From contig DEPC01000035.1 of the NCBI GenBank assembly GCA_002358555.1, positions 1 through 19,891 of the forward strand: a DNA stretch of 19,891 nt, written 5' to 3'. Shown piece after piece: positions 7,675 to 16,094 of this stretch. The stretch comes from Hungatella sp. UBA3402. GTDB lineage: Bacteria; Bacillota; Clostridia; Lachnospirales; Lachnospiraceae. The notes under the pieces are model-generated. The model searched no databases. It saw only the letters and a list, made by a program, of their open reading frames with translations, and was not told where the DNA came from. Made by a program: the position numbers and the translations under genes. Position 1 is the stretch's first letter. Every line of letters starts with the position of its first letter.

Positions 7675-7712
7675 AGCCGAAGGACATGCAGGTAATTGTC
7701 CTTCGGCTTTTT
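7675..7712 (+). terminator. Intrinsic terminator of the SRP RNA gene
   Basis: A perfect 12-bp stem, AGCCGAAGGACA (7675-7686) with TGTCCTTCGGCT (7697-7708), has a 10-base loop and runs directly into a T-run (7708-7712). It lies about 30 bases after the mature RNA end. Confidence 0.95.
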
Positions 7713-7796
7713 ATGCACATGGGCACCTAGAGGAAGATTGTCAGCAGGAGCCAACGAGTGCTTAGCATCCAGATTTGTTTTCAAGTAATTTTTTCC

Positions 7797-7825
7797 TTGC
7801 CCCTGGAAAACCTTTGTATTATAAT
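7797..7825 (+). promoter_or_regulatory. Probable promoter of the phosphofructokinase gene
   Basis: A perfect -10 TATAAT (7820-7825) lies 17 bases after a partial -35 TTGCCC (7797-7802). Transcription would start near 7832, giving a leader of about 50 nt before the PFK start. It lies downstream of the SRP RNA terminator, so the two genes should be expressed separately. Confidence 0.6.
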
Positions 7826-7883
7826 CAAAATGGAGTTTGAAAATGCCATTGAACCGTATAACGCGGAGGAAAGGAATGGAAAG

Positions 7884-8966
7884 ATGATGAGAGTAGGGAT
7901 GTTGACCAGTGGTGGAGACTGCCAGAGCCTAAATGCCACAATGCGAGGAGTTGCAAAGTCATTGTACAGGATGTATGATGATGATTTGGAGATTATTGGT
8001 TTTGAAGATGGCTATAAGGGTTTAATCTATGCAGATTACCACATGATGAAGCGCACAGATTTTTCGGGAATCCTTACAGAAGGGGGAACAATTCTTGGAA
8101 CATCTCGGCAGCCATTTAAGTTGATGCGAGTGCCAGATGAGAATGGTCTGGATAAAGTTGAGGCCATGAAGCACACATACCGAAAGCTGAAATTGGAATG
8201 TTTGGTTGTATTGGGAGGCAACGGCAGCCAAAAGACAGCTAATTTATTGAGAGAAGAAGGATTAAATATTGTATCTCTTCCTAAAACTATTGATAATGAC
8301 CTTTGGGGAACAGAAATGACCTTTGGCTTCCAGAGTGCTGTAAATGTAGCCACCAATGCCATTGACTGTATCCATACCACTGCTGCTTCCCACGGACGAG
8401 TATTTATTGTGGAGGTTATGGGGCACAAAGTAGGGGCTTTAACTCTTCATGCAGGAATTGCTGGAGGAGCAGATATTATCTTGATTCCAGAGGTTCCTTA
8501 TGATATCAATATAGTAGTAGAAGCACTTCGGGAAAGAAACAGAAAAGGCAAACGATTCTCTATTCTGGCAGTGGCAGAAGGAGCTATTTCCAAAGAGGAT
8601 GCTAAGCTGAGCAAAAAAGAATTAAAAGAAAAGAAGAAAAATGGGGTTGTATACCCTTCTGTTGCCTATGAATTGGGAGCGAAGATTGAAGAGATGACAG
8701 GGCAAGAAGTGCGTGTCACGGTTCCTGGACATATGCAGAGAGGTGGAGAACCCTGTCCTTATGACAGAGTATTATCCACCAGAGTAGGAGCAGCAGCAGC
8801 AAAGCTGATTCAGGAGAAGACCTATGGCTATATGGTTTGTATTAAAAATGGGGAAGTGGACAAAGTACCATTGCAGGAAGTAGCAGGCAGATTAAAGACA
8901 GTAGACCCAAATTGTGCAATGATAAAAGAGGCCAAGATGGTAGGAATTTGCTTTGGTGATGAGTAA
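7884..8966 (+). CDS. pfkA: 6-phosphofructokinase, clostridial mixed-type active site
   Basis: A 360-residue phosphofructokinase that converts fructose-6-phosphate to fructose-1,6-bisphosphate, the committed step of glycolysis. I start at ATG 7884 (a second ATG follows at 7887), with AAAGG and GGAGG just upstream; the open frame before it has no family sequence. Visible motifs are GMLTSGGDCQSLNA (5-18), GGNGSQ (111-116), PKTIDND (133-139, D137 matching the catalytic base), VEVMGHKVG and GHMQRGG. The donor-determining sites are mixed: Gly114 matches the ATP-type Gly104 of E. coli PfkA, but Lys134 matches the PPi-type Lys124, and Asn113 replaces Asp103. The phosphoryl donor is therefore uncertain, although such G/K forms known elsewhere use ATP. 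It is monocistronic. Confidence 0.93.
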   Translation: MMRVGMLTSGGDCQSLNATMRGVAKSLYRMYDDDLEIIGFEDGYKGLIYADYHMMKRTDFSGILTEGGTILGTSRQPFKLMRVPDENGLDKVEAMKHTYRKLKLECLVVLGGNGSQKTANLLREEGLNIVSLPKTIDNDLWGTEMTFGFQSAVNVATNAIDCIHTTAASHGRVFIVEVMGHKVGALTLHAGIAGGADIILIPEVPYDINIVVEALRERNRKGKRFSILAVAEGAISKEDAKLSKKELKEKKKNGVVYPSVAYELGAKIEEMTGQEVRVTVPGHMQRGGEPCPYDRVLSTRVGAAAAKLIQEKTYGYMVCIKNGEVDKVPLQEVAGRLKTVDPNCAMIKEAKMVGICFGDE

Positions 8967-8982
8967 AAAGAAAAAATTTTAT

Positions 8983-9016
8983 GTCAGTAGTGGAGTGAAA
9001 AATATCCCCTACTGAC
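8983..9016 (+). other. Hairpin between pfkA and dnaX
   Basis: GTCAGTAG (8983-8990) pairs perfectly with CTACTGAC (9009-9016), and after one mismatch GGA (8992-8994) pairs with TCC (9005-9007). No T-run follows on the plus strand, so it is not a clear intrinsic terminator for pfkA. An A-rich run precedes it, so on the minus strand it would resemble a terminator. It could protect an mRNA end or allow partial read-through to dnaX. Confidence 0.5.
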
Positions 9017-9084
9017 TATAAAAGAATTCATATCAAATAGTCTCCAAATGAACCAAAAAATTTAGCAAAGATAGGAGAAGGCAT

Positions 9085-10749
9085 ATGTCTTATACGGCGT
9101 TATATCGAAAGTGGCGTCCAATTAGATTTGAAGATGTAAAAGGCCAGGAACATATTGTACAAACATTAAAAAATCAGATTATATCCAGCCGTATTGGCCA
9201 TGCCTATCTGTTCTGTGGGACTAGGGGGACTGGCAAGACCAGTATTGCCAAGATATTTGCGCGTGCTGTAAACTGCGAGTATCCTGTAGATGGCAGCCCT
9301 TGTGGTCAATGCGATATCTGTAAAAATATTGCCTCTGGGGCAACACTCAATGTAGTAGAGATTGATGCTGCTTCCAACAATGGTGTAGAAAATATCAGAG
9401 ATATCAGGGAACAGGTACAATATCCACCTACAGAGGGCAGATATCGGGTTTATATTATTGACGAAGTGCATATGCTGTCAACAGGAGCATTTAATGCTTT
9501 GTTAAAGACCTTGGAGGAGCCCCCCTCCTATGTAATTTTTATTTTAGCGACAACCGAAGTTCACAAGATTCCGATTACTGTTTTATCCAGATGCCAAAGA
9601 TATGATTTTAAGAGAATTACCCTTCCAGCATTGACAGAGCGATTGATAGAGCTTTCTGGGGCAGAACAGATTGATGTGGAAGAAAAAGCTTTAACTTATA
9701 TTGCAAGGGCAGCAGACGGGTCTATGAGAGATGCGTTAAGTCTGTTAGACCAATGTGTTGCTTTTCATTACGGCGAAAGATTGACTTATGAGCATGTGCT
9801 GGATATTTTGGGAGCTGTGGATACAAGTATATTCAGTAAATTATTTCGGGCAGTAACAGAACAAAAGACGACTGACTGCATTTACCAATTAGAAGATTTG
9901 GTAGTACAAGGACGCGAGCTTGGACAGTTTGTAACAGACTTTATTTGGTATATGAGAAATCTGCTGTTGATACAGACTACAGACAATGCAGAGGAGCTTC
10001 TGGATATGTCTGCAGAAAATAAAAAAGCGTTGGAAGAAGATGCAAAGCTGGCAAAAGCAGAAACCCTGATGAGATACATTCGAGTATTTTCTGAGCTGTC
10101 CAGTCAGATTCGTTATGCTAGCCAAAAACGAGTTTTAGTAGAATTGGCATTTATAAAATTGACAAAGCCGCAGATGGAACATAGCTATGATTCCATTATG
10201 GAACGGCTGAACAAAATCGAAGAACAGTTAGAAACAGGAATTTCGATGAATCCGACATTAGCCGGACAGATAGCTTCCTTGACTGCTGCGGTAGCTGCAG
10301 CAGGAGAACATAGAGGAACAATCACTCAAGACGGTCATACAGATTTCATAACAGATAGAATACAGACAGTATCTGCTGTACCACCTCAGCAGATAACCTT
10401 GCCAAAAGCACAGTTAGATGACCTTGAGTTCATTCGCAATGAATGGGGAAAGATTGTCCGCAATCTGGGTGGAGTAATTCGTTCCAGTTTTCGTGATACC
10501 ATTGTGGAGCCAAGCGGGGAAGGCTGCTTGTGCATAGTATTTGCAAATGCTGACAGTTATGAGATTGGACGCAGGCCAACCATTATGGGAGAACTGGAGG
10601 AATATATAAGAAATACTTATGGAAAAGATATCTATTTTAAAACTCGACTTTTGGGAAGTGGAGAACGAGTAGATACCATTTATGTCAGCGATGAAGAATT
10701 GAAAAATCATATCCATATGGATATTACAATAGAAGATGATATTCGGTAA
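9085..10749 (+). CDS. dnaX: DNA polymerase III subunit gamma/tau
   Basis: A 554-residue clamp-loader ATPase that loads the sliding clamp and joins polymerase cores at the replication fork. The N terminus MSYTALYRKWRP is diagnostic. Walker A is GTRGTGKT (45-52). A zinc module has Cys64, Cys73, Cys76 and Cys79. Walker B is IIDEVH (124-129), sensor 1 is ATTEVHKIP (from 155), and SRC with the arginine finger Arg169 follows. Domain III (about 240-370) is present, and the C-terminal part is shorter than E. coli tau. AGGAGAAGG precedes the ATG. I saw no slippery heptamer in the right frame for a shorter gamma form. The gene leads the dnaX-ybaB-recR group; ybaB starts 16 bases after its stop. Confidence 0.97.
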   Translation: MSYTALYRKWRPIRFEDVKGQEHIVQTLKNQIISSRIGHAYLFCGTRGTGKTSIAKIFARAVNCEYPVDGSPCGQCDICKNIASGATLNVVEIDAASNNGVENIRDIREQVQYPPTEGRYRVYIIDEVHMLSTGAFNALLKTLEEPPSYVIFILATTEVHKIPITVLSRCQRYDFKRITLPALTERLIELSGAEQIDVEEKALTYIARAADGSMRDALSLLDQCVAFHYGERLTYEHVLDILGAVDTSIFSKLFRAVTEQKTTDCIYQLEDLVVQGRELGQFVTDFIWYMRNLLLIQTTDNAEELLDMSAENKKALEEDAKLAKAETLMRYIRVFSELSSQIRYASQKRVLVELAFIKLTKPQMEHSYDSIMERLNKIEEQLETGISMNPTLAGQIASLTAAVAAAGEHRGTITQDGHTDFITDRIQTVSAVPPQQITLPKAQLDDLEFIRNEWGKIVRNLGGVIRSSFRDTIVEPSGEGCLCIVFANADSYEIGRRPTIMGELEEYIRNTYGKDIYFKTRLLGSGERVDTIYVSDEELKNHIHMDITIEDDIR

Positions 10750-10765
10750 ATGAGAGGAGATAGTT

Positions 10766-11110
10766 ATGGCAAAACGAGGCGGATTTCCAGGCGGTATGCC
10801 AGGTAATATGAATAATTTGATGAAACAGGCACAGAAGATGCAAAAGCAGATGGAGGAAGCTACCAAAGAACTAGAAGCAAAGGAGTATACAGCTTCTTCA
10901 GGAGGAGGAGCTGTAACTGTGTCTGTGTCTGGCAAAAAAGAAGTCACAGCCGTCAAGATTGCGCCAGAGGCTGTGGACCCTGATGATGTGGAAATGTTAC
11001 AAGATATGATTATGGCAGCAGCTAATGAGGCATTTCGCCAGATGGAAGAAGATTCCGGCAACACTATGGCAAAGCTTACTGGAGGTTTAGGTGGAGGATT
11101 TCCGTTCTAA
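10766..11110 (+). CDS. ebfC: YbaB/EbfC family nucleoid-associated protein
   Basis: A 114-residue YbaB/EbfC protein. Members are small dimers that bind DNA and are thought to act in nucleoid organisation or with RecR-dependent repair. It has the glycine/methionine-rich N terminus (GGFPGGMPGNMNNLMKQAQK), the long helix QKMQKQMEEATKELEAKE, the GGGAVTVSVSGKKEV strand pair, and the C-terminal helix with MIMAAANEAFRQM. Length is normal for Firmicutes. GAGGAGA lies about seven bases before the ATG. It sits in the conserved position between dnaX and recR, with recR starting two bases after its stop, which is consistent with translational coupling. Confidence 0.95.
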   Translation: MAKRGGFPGGMPGNMNNLMKQAQKMQKQMEEATKELEAKEYTASSGGGAVTVSVSGKKEVTAVKIAPEAVDPDDVEMLQDMIMAAANEAFRQMEEDSGNTMAKLTGGLGGGFPF

Positions 11111-11112
11111 TT

Positions 11113-11709
11113 ATGGATTACTACAGCAGCCAGATTACAAAATTGATTGAAGAATTGTCAAAACTTCCTGGCATTGGCACAAAATCAGCCCAAAGGCTTG
11201 CATTTCATATTATCAATATGCCTTTGGAGCAGGTAGAACAGCTTTCAGGTGCCATGATAACTGCCAGGAAACAGGTGTGTTATTGTAAAGAATGTTTTAC
11301 CTTGACTGACCAAGAATTATGCCCTATCTGCAGTAGCCAAAAGCGTGACCATCAGGTTATTATGGTGGTGGAAAATCCCAGAGACTTGGCAGCCTATGAA
11401 AAGACAGGCAAATATGATGGAGTATATCATGTACTTCATGGAGCTATTTCCCCAATGCTGGGTATTGGACCAGGAGAGATAAAATTGAAGGAATTGATGC
11501 AGCGTCTCCAGAGCGATATTAAAGAAGTGATAATAGCTACCAACTCCAGCTTAGAGGGGGAAACTACTGCTATGTATATCAGTAAACTGATTAAACCAAC
11601 AGGTATTACGGTCAGTCGGATTGCAAGTGGTGTTCCAGTAGGAGGAGATTTAGAATACATAGACGAAATAACCTTGCTTCGAGCATTAGAAGGAAGGGTG
11701 CAGCTGTAA
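11113..11709 (+). CDS. recR: Recombination mediator RecR
   Basis: A 198-residue RecR, the usual length. With RecO (and RecF) it loads RecA on SSB-coated single-stranded DNA during gap repair. An N-terminal helix-hairpin-helix is LPGIGTKSAQRLAFHI (18-33). A C4 zinc finger has Cys58, Cys61, Cys70 and Cys73. The Toprim domain runs from VIMVVENPRDLAAYE (from residue 82) through ATNSSLEGETTAMYI, and the C terminus has the conserved SRIASGVPVGGDLEYIDE. The ATG is two bases after ybaB; the GGTGGAGG in the last codons of ybaB probably serves as its ribosome site. No residue expected of the family is missing. Confidence 0.97.
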   Translation: MDYYSSQITKLIEELSKLPGIGTKSAQRLAFHIINMPLEQVEQLSGAMITARKQVCYCKECFTLTDQELCPICSSQKRDHQVIMVVENPRDLAAYEKTGKYDGVYHVLHGAISPMLGIGPGEIKLKELMQRLQSDIKEVIIATNSSLEGETTAMYISKLIKPTGITVSRIASGVPVGGDLEYIDEITLLRALEGRVQL

Positions 11710-11764
11710 CAGATGGAAGGCGTCTTTGAAAAAAGAAGCGTTTCTTGCGCTGATGGAGGAAACT

Positions 11765-14700
11765 ATGGATAAGTACGAGTTTAACATAAAGGTTGAACAG
11801 ATAAAAAAGCTGGTAAACAAAAAAGACTTTGCCACTGCCATGAAAATTTCTGATACCATCGACTGGAGAAGAGTGCGCAATGCCAACCTGCTGTCGATGG
11901 TATCCCAGGTATATGAAGAAAATGGAGAATATCAGGAAGCCAAGGAGGTCTTGCTCCTTGCATATGAAAGGGCGCCTATTGGAAAGCGCCTTCTGTATAA
12001 GTTGGGAGAATTAGCAATACGAGAAGGTAGTATCAAAGAAGCAGAAGATTATTACAATGAGTTTTGCCAGTTGGCCCCAAATGACCCTAGAAGATTTCTT
12101 CTTCAATATTTAATATTAAAAGAAAAAGGGATGCCAGTTAGTGTGTTAATTCAGACAATAGAACAATATACAGCCACAGAACCGGATGAAAAATGGCTGT
12201 ATGAACTAGCACAGCTTTATGCTGAGGCTGGACGTTCTTCTGATTGTGTTCAGACATGCGATAAGATAACTCTTATGTTTGGTATGGGCAATTATGGGGA
12301 ACTGGCAAAGGAATTAAAGCAGCGCTATATGTTTGCTTCCAAAAATAATTATCAGAATCCCCCGAATAATTCTCGTTTTGGTGGGAAAATAATAGGCTTT
12401 GGCAGAAACCGACAGAATATACGAGGCAATTATGAAAGTGAAAGCGTATATGGTGCAGAGTCAGATTATAGCTACAGAAATCAACCTTCTTATGACATGC
12501 AATCAGGTTATAGAGATGAAGCAGTTTATGGCGCATCAAGTTATGAGGACAATGCTGCTTATGGGAATGAAGTAGGTTATGGAAATAGAGCTGCTTATGG
12601 GGCAAACTACGAGAATAATGCTGCTTATGGAGATGAAGCAGATTATAGAGATGAAACTGCCTATGGTATGCAAGTAGACTATGAAAATGAAGCAGCTTAT
12701 GGTTTGGACTATGGAGATAATTCTGCATATGGAGTTCCAAACAGCTATGGAAATACAGAAGCATATGGAACTCAGCCAGACCAAGATGCTTTCTATGGCT
12801 CTGAGATAGGCTATGAACCAACTGGTGCATATGATGGAGGAGCTTATGGCTCAGAGTCTGTATATGGAAATAATGGCATGTATGATTCAGAAGAAGGCTA
12901 TAGCGGAGAAGCTACCTATGGTTCAGACGCAGATTATCAAAATAATCAAGGATATGAACAAGAACCAGATTATAATTTAGGTGCTGGTTATATGTCTGGG
13001 AATCAAAGACCGTTTTATACAAATGGCCAGTATATGCAAAGAAATAGAAGCTACACTAGGCAAGAAAACATATACCAGCAAGAGAATAACAGATATCCCA
13101 CCGAGAATCTATATCAGCAGGAGGGAGATAATTATCCTGTAGCAGAAGATGGCTATGCTCAGGAAGAACAATATATGGACCAGAATCAGGAATATAGAGT
13201 GCCAGATAGCAGATATACGTCAGATGGTACTTATTCTTCTTCTGTATATATCTATGGACAGAAGAATAGCAGTTACAGCCCAGAAATCCCCTATGAGCAA
13301 GGCAATAGTGGCTATATTCCGGCTGGGAGGGTATACAATATGCAGGAAGGAGACCGTTACATTCCTTCAGAAGATGGTTATATGCAGGAAAATAATGGTT
13401 ATGTTTCACCACAGGATTATATTCAGGAAGATGACAATTATATTCCAGCAGAAGATAATTATGATGATAGGAACCAAACATATCCCCCTTACGAAAATGC
13501 ATATAACCGTGAGAACCGACCATATATGCCACAAAACAATCATTATATGGAGGAAAATACTGCTTATGGTTCAGCGGAAGATGCCTCTTATAACCAAGAT
13601 AATAAAGAATTTTATAATTCAGCAAACAGCAGAAATTATATTCCAGAAAACGAAAATTATTTTTCTCAAAATCAGGGCTATATGGGAGAGGAATTATCTT
13701 ATGACAGAGCAGACAATTCCTATGTTCATGATGATGAAAGATATATAAACAGAGAAGATTATCGAGTTAATGATTATCAAAGCATACCATCCATGCAGAA
13801 AAAACCAAGAACATGGAATGAAGCCCCAGCAACTGCTGATGTTCAGGGTGTAGACGAGGAACTGATGGCAAATATACACCAAGCAGCAGCAGAAAAGGAG
13901 CTGGCTGCAGAAATGTCAAGAATTTCTACTGCTGATTATATTGAACCAGAGGCAGCTTCTGACAGAACCAGAATATTTCGGGATAGACCTTATCTTAAAC
14001 CCCTTGATTCTGAAGAAAAGGTTTATTATGAGCGTTCTTATACTCCTCATCATTTATTAATAGAGGCAAAAACTCCAGAAAGAGGATTTGAAACTGCACT
14101 AGAAGCTTTAAAACAGATACATGAAGAAACTGGTCTAAACAATCAAGTGATTAAGATTTCTGGCAGCAGGCTTAGTAAAAGAGGAGTATTCAATGTTTCT
14201 GATAAATTAGCTGGAAAAGATTTGGTTGTTGAAGAAGCAGGAGATTTGACTCAGGAAGACTTAGAAGAGCTTCAAATGTTAATGGAACGGGACGAAACAG
14301 GAATGGTAGTAGTACTCATTGATAACCCGTTCCAGATGGAGGAATTGCATCAACAAAATCCAGGTTTTATCAATTTGTTTAAATGTATGAGAGAAGGAAA
14401 CCGAAAGATAAGTGTTGTTGAAAATATGGCTCAGCCCCAGATAGAACCAAAGGATGTTTATAGACAAACGGAATCTATAACAGGAGGACAGAACCAAAAT
14501 TTTCAACAGATGAATCCTTCTGAACAGCCAACAGAACCAGGAGAAGCATTTGATAACCAGTTTCAAACGGACACTTCAAGAGAATACTTTCAACAGGGGC
14601 AGTATATTGCAGAGCAGGAGACATCACAAGGTCAAGAACCATTATCCAGACTACAACCATCAGAAGAAGGGGACAATTTAAGATATACAGAGAAAAAAAA

Positions 14701-16081
14701 AGAATTTATACAAGAAGAATCTAAATTAGTTGAAGCAGAAGAAAAGTTGGAATCAATTTCAGACAAAATAGAATATAAAGAACAATCAAAGCCAATTCTG
14801 CTTAAATCAGAAGAAATGGTAGAAACTGAATCTGCTCAGACAGAAGAAAAGGTAGAACCAAAAGCTATTCAAACAGGAAAGCAGCCAAATCCTGTTTTGG
14901 TTAAGGCAGAAACCGTAGAATCAGAATCTAGTCAGGAAAAAGAATCATCGAAGCCAGCTCTAGCTAAGCCAGAAGAACAACTAGAATCAGAGCTTCCCCA
15001 GCCACAAGAGGAGATAAGAGTAGAATCTGAGAAAAAGGCAGAACAGCCATCATTGATTTTATCTCATTCAGAAGAATTAGAGACTTCCGAGCCGGAACAA
15101 ATCGTAGAATCTAGCCAGATAGATATTGTGTCAATTCAGACAAAAAAAGACTCTGTTAAAGAATTCCAGCCTAATCTGGTTCAGGAAACCGCAGAAAAGG
15201 GTTCCCCTCAAGAAAAGCAAATTGCTTCTATACCAGTAGGCCAGGAAGTCAGCAGACATAACAATAAGAATATAGGAATTGATGATACAAAAGCTAAAGA
15301 ATATAGTCAAGAGGAATATACTGATAGGTATTATGATGATAAAAGACATGTAGAAGAAGCTTACAACTCAGGCCAATATGAGGATGAAGAATATCAACAA
15401 GAGCCTGATAGACCAAATCAGTATCAAGCAGATATGTATCAGGAAGATACTAGCAGACTAAATGGATATAGTCCAATTGTGAATTCAGAAAAAGACGATT
15501 ACTACCAGTCAAATCAGTATAAGGCAAATAGATATCCAAAGGATAATTATAGGCCAGATTATGAAAACAATGAGTATTACGAAAGTAAATATGAGACAGA
15601 ACCATATAGAGCTGACGAATATCAGGAGACTGCTCATGAGGTAGAACATTTTAAAAATAATAAAAATGTCAATAACCAACATGGAATGAGACAATATCCA
15701 ACAGAGGAATATGAAGAAGACGAGGATAATCTTCTATATGATGAAGAATATGAGGATGAAGAGCGAGAAGAGTACGAGGAGTTAGTATCAGAAGATGATG
15801 AGGAAGAGATGGATTTAGATACATTTGCAGAATATGCTATAAGCTATGCTACAGAAATTGACTGCAGCATCACAGGTAAAAGTAAATTAGCATTATATGA
15901 ACGTATCGAATTGATGGAAGAAGATGGTATTCCTCTGACTAAGGCTACTGCCGAAGATTTAATTGAAGAAGCGGCAGATAAAGCCGAGAAACCTTCCTTT
16001 AGTGGATTGATTAAAGGTGTATTTTCTTCCAAATATGATAAAGAAGGTCTGTTGATTTTAAAAGAAGAACATTTCATATAG
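11765..16081 (+). CDS. Very long TPR / Tyr-rich disordered protein with a degenerate AAA+-like domain
   Basis: A 1438-residue protein of unknown function. ATG 11765 is chosen because GGAGGA (11755-11760) lies just upstream; a TTG at 11726 would add 13 residues. Residues 1 to about 190 are TPR-like helical repeats (DWRRVRNANLLSMVSQVYEE, KEVLLLAYERAP, EAEDYYNEFCQLAPNDPRR). About 219-680 is disordered, with Tyr every few residues, mostly as AYG or NNxY units. About 755-880 resembles a CbxX/SpoVK AAA+ domain: GSRLSKRG, DLVVEEAGDL (819-828) in the Walker B position, then VVVLIDNP...NPGF (865-868). No Walker A is seen; KTPERGFETA takes its place. About 1008-1115 holds imperfect Glu/Pro/Lys repeats, then more acidic Tyr-rich sequence, and a structured C-terminal domain (about 1348-1438). 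No signal peptide or membrane segment is visible, so it is probably cytosolic and may be a scaffold. Confidence 0.85.
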   Translation: MDKYEFNIKVEQIKKLVNKKDFATAMKISDTIDWRRVRNANLLSMVSQVYEENGEYQEAKEVLLLAYERAPIGKRLLYKLGELAIREGSIKEAEDYYNEFCQLAPNDPRRFLLQYLILKEKGMPVSVLIQTIEQYTATEPDEKWLYELAQLYAEAGRSSDCVQTCDKITLMFGMGNYGELAKELKQRYMFASKNNYQNPPNNSRFGGKIIGFGRNRQNIRGNYESESVYGAESDYSYRNQPSYDMQSGYRDEAVYGASSYEDNAAYGNEVGYGNRAAYGANYENNAAYGDEADYRDETAYGMQVDYENEAAYGLDYGDNSAYGVPNSYGNTEAYGTQPDQDAFYGSEIGYEPTGAYDGGAYGSESVYGNNGMYDSEEGYSGEATYGSDADYQNNQGYEQEPDYNLGAGYMSGNQRPFYTNGQYMQRNRSYTRQENIYQQENNRYPTENLYQQEGDNYPVAEDGYAQEEQYMDQNQEYRVPDSRYTSDGTYSSSVYIYGQKNSSYSPEIPYEQGNSGYIPAGRVYNMQEGDRYIPSEDGYMQENNGYVSPQDYIQEDDNYIPAEDNYDDRNQTYPPYENAYNRENRPYMPQNNHYMEENTAYGSAEDASYNQDNKEFYNSANSRNYIPENENYFSQNQGYMGEELSYDRADNSYVHDDERYINREDYRVNDYQSIPSMQKKPRTWNEAPATADVQGVDEELMANIHQAAAEKELAAEMSRISTADYIEPEAASDRTRIFRDRPYLKPLDSEEKVYYERSYTPHHLLIEAKTPERGFETALEALKQIHEETGLNNQVIKISGSRLSKRGVFNVSDKLAGKDLVVEEAGDLTQEDLEELQMLMERDETGMVVVLIDNPFQMEELHQQNPGFINLFKCMREGNRKISVVENMAQPQIEPKDVYRQTESITGGQNQNFQQMNPSEQPTEPGEAFDNQFQTDTSREYFQQGQYIAEQETSQGQEPLSRLQPSEEGDNLRYTEKKKEFIQEESKLVEAEEKLESISDKIEYKEQSKPILLKSEEMVETESAQTEEKVEPKAIQTGKQPNPVLVKAETVESESSQEKESSKPALAKPEEQLESELPQPQEEIRVESEKKAEQPSLILSHSEELETSEPEQIVESSQIDIVSIQTKKDSVKEFQPNLVQETAEKGSPQEKQIASIPVGQEVSRHNNKNIGIDDTKAKEYSQEEYTDRYYDDKRHVEEAYNSGQYEDEEYQQEPDRPNQYQADMYQEDTSRLNGYSPIVNSEKDDYYQSNQYKANRYPKDNYRPDYENNEYYESKYETEPYRADEYQETAHEVEHFKNNKNVNNQHGMRQYPTEEYEEDEDNLLYDEEYEDEEREEYEELVSEDDEEEMDLDTFAEYAISYATEIDCSITGKSKLALYERIELMEEDGIPLTKATAEDLIEEAADKAEKPSFSGLIKGVFSSKYDKEGLLILKEEHFI
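12421..13800 (+). repeat. Tyr-rich low-complexity repeat region inside the long TPR protein
   Basis: Coding repeats of roughly 8-12 residues. The first half is dominated by (A/V)YG preceded by acidic or Asn residues (AAYGNEVGYGNRAAYGANYE is typical). The second half uses NNxY, QExxxY and DNYxPAED-like units. Tyr codons recur at short, irregular intervals while the frame stays open, so the repeats are maintained at the protein level. Units are too diverged for an exact nucleotide period. Confidence 0.8.
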
Positions 16082-16094
16082 AAAAGAGATTAGC

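Noticed and set aside
7596..7784. Small minus-strand open frame across the SRP RNA 3' end and terminator
   Set aside because: It overlaps a conserved structured RNA and terminator and has no ribosome site or family features.
9085..10749. Programmed frameshift in dnaX producing a short gamma form
   Set aside because: The A-run near 10019-10026 is read AAT AAA AAA GCG, which is not in the X XXY YYZ phase needed for -1 slippage, and it is too short for the long-A transcriptional slippage known in Thermus.
10414..11064. 216-residue minus-strand open frame over the dnaX end and ybaB
   Set aside because: It lies opposite two well-supported conserved genes and has no recognisable domain or ribosome site.
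12273..13748. Several long open frames opposite or out of frame with the Tyr-rich region
   Set aside because: They are by-products of repeated TAT/GGA/GAA codons in the real frame; their His/Leu- or Ile-rich translations have no start signals or known domains.
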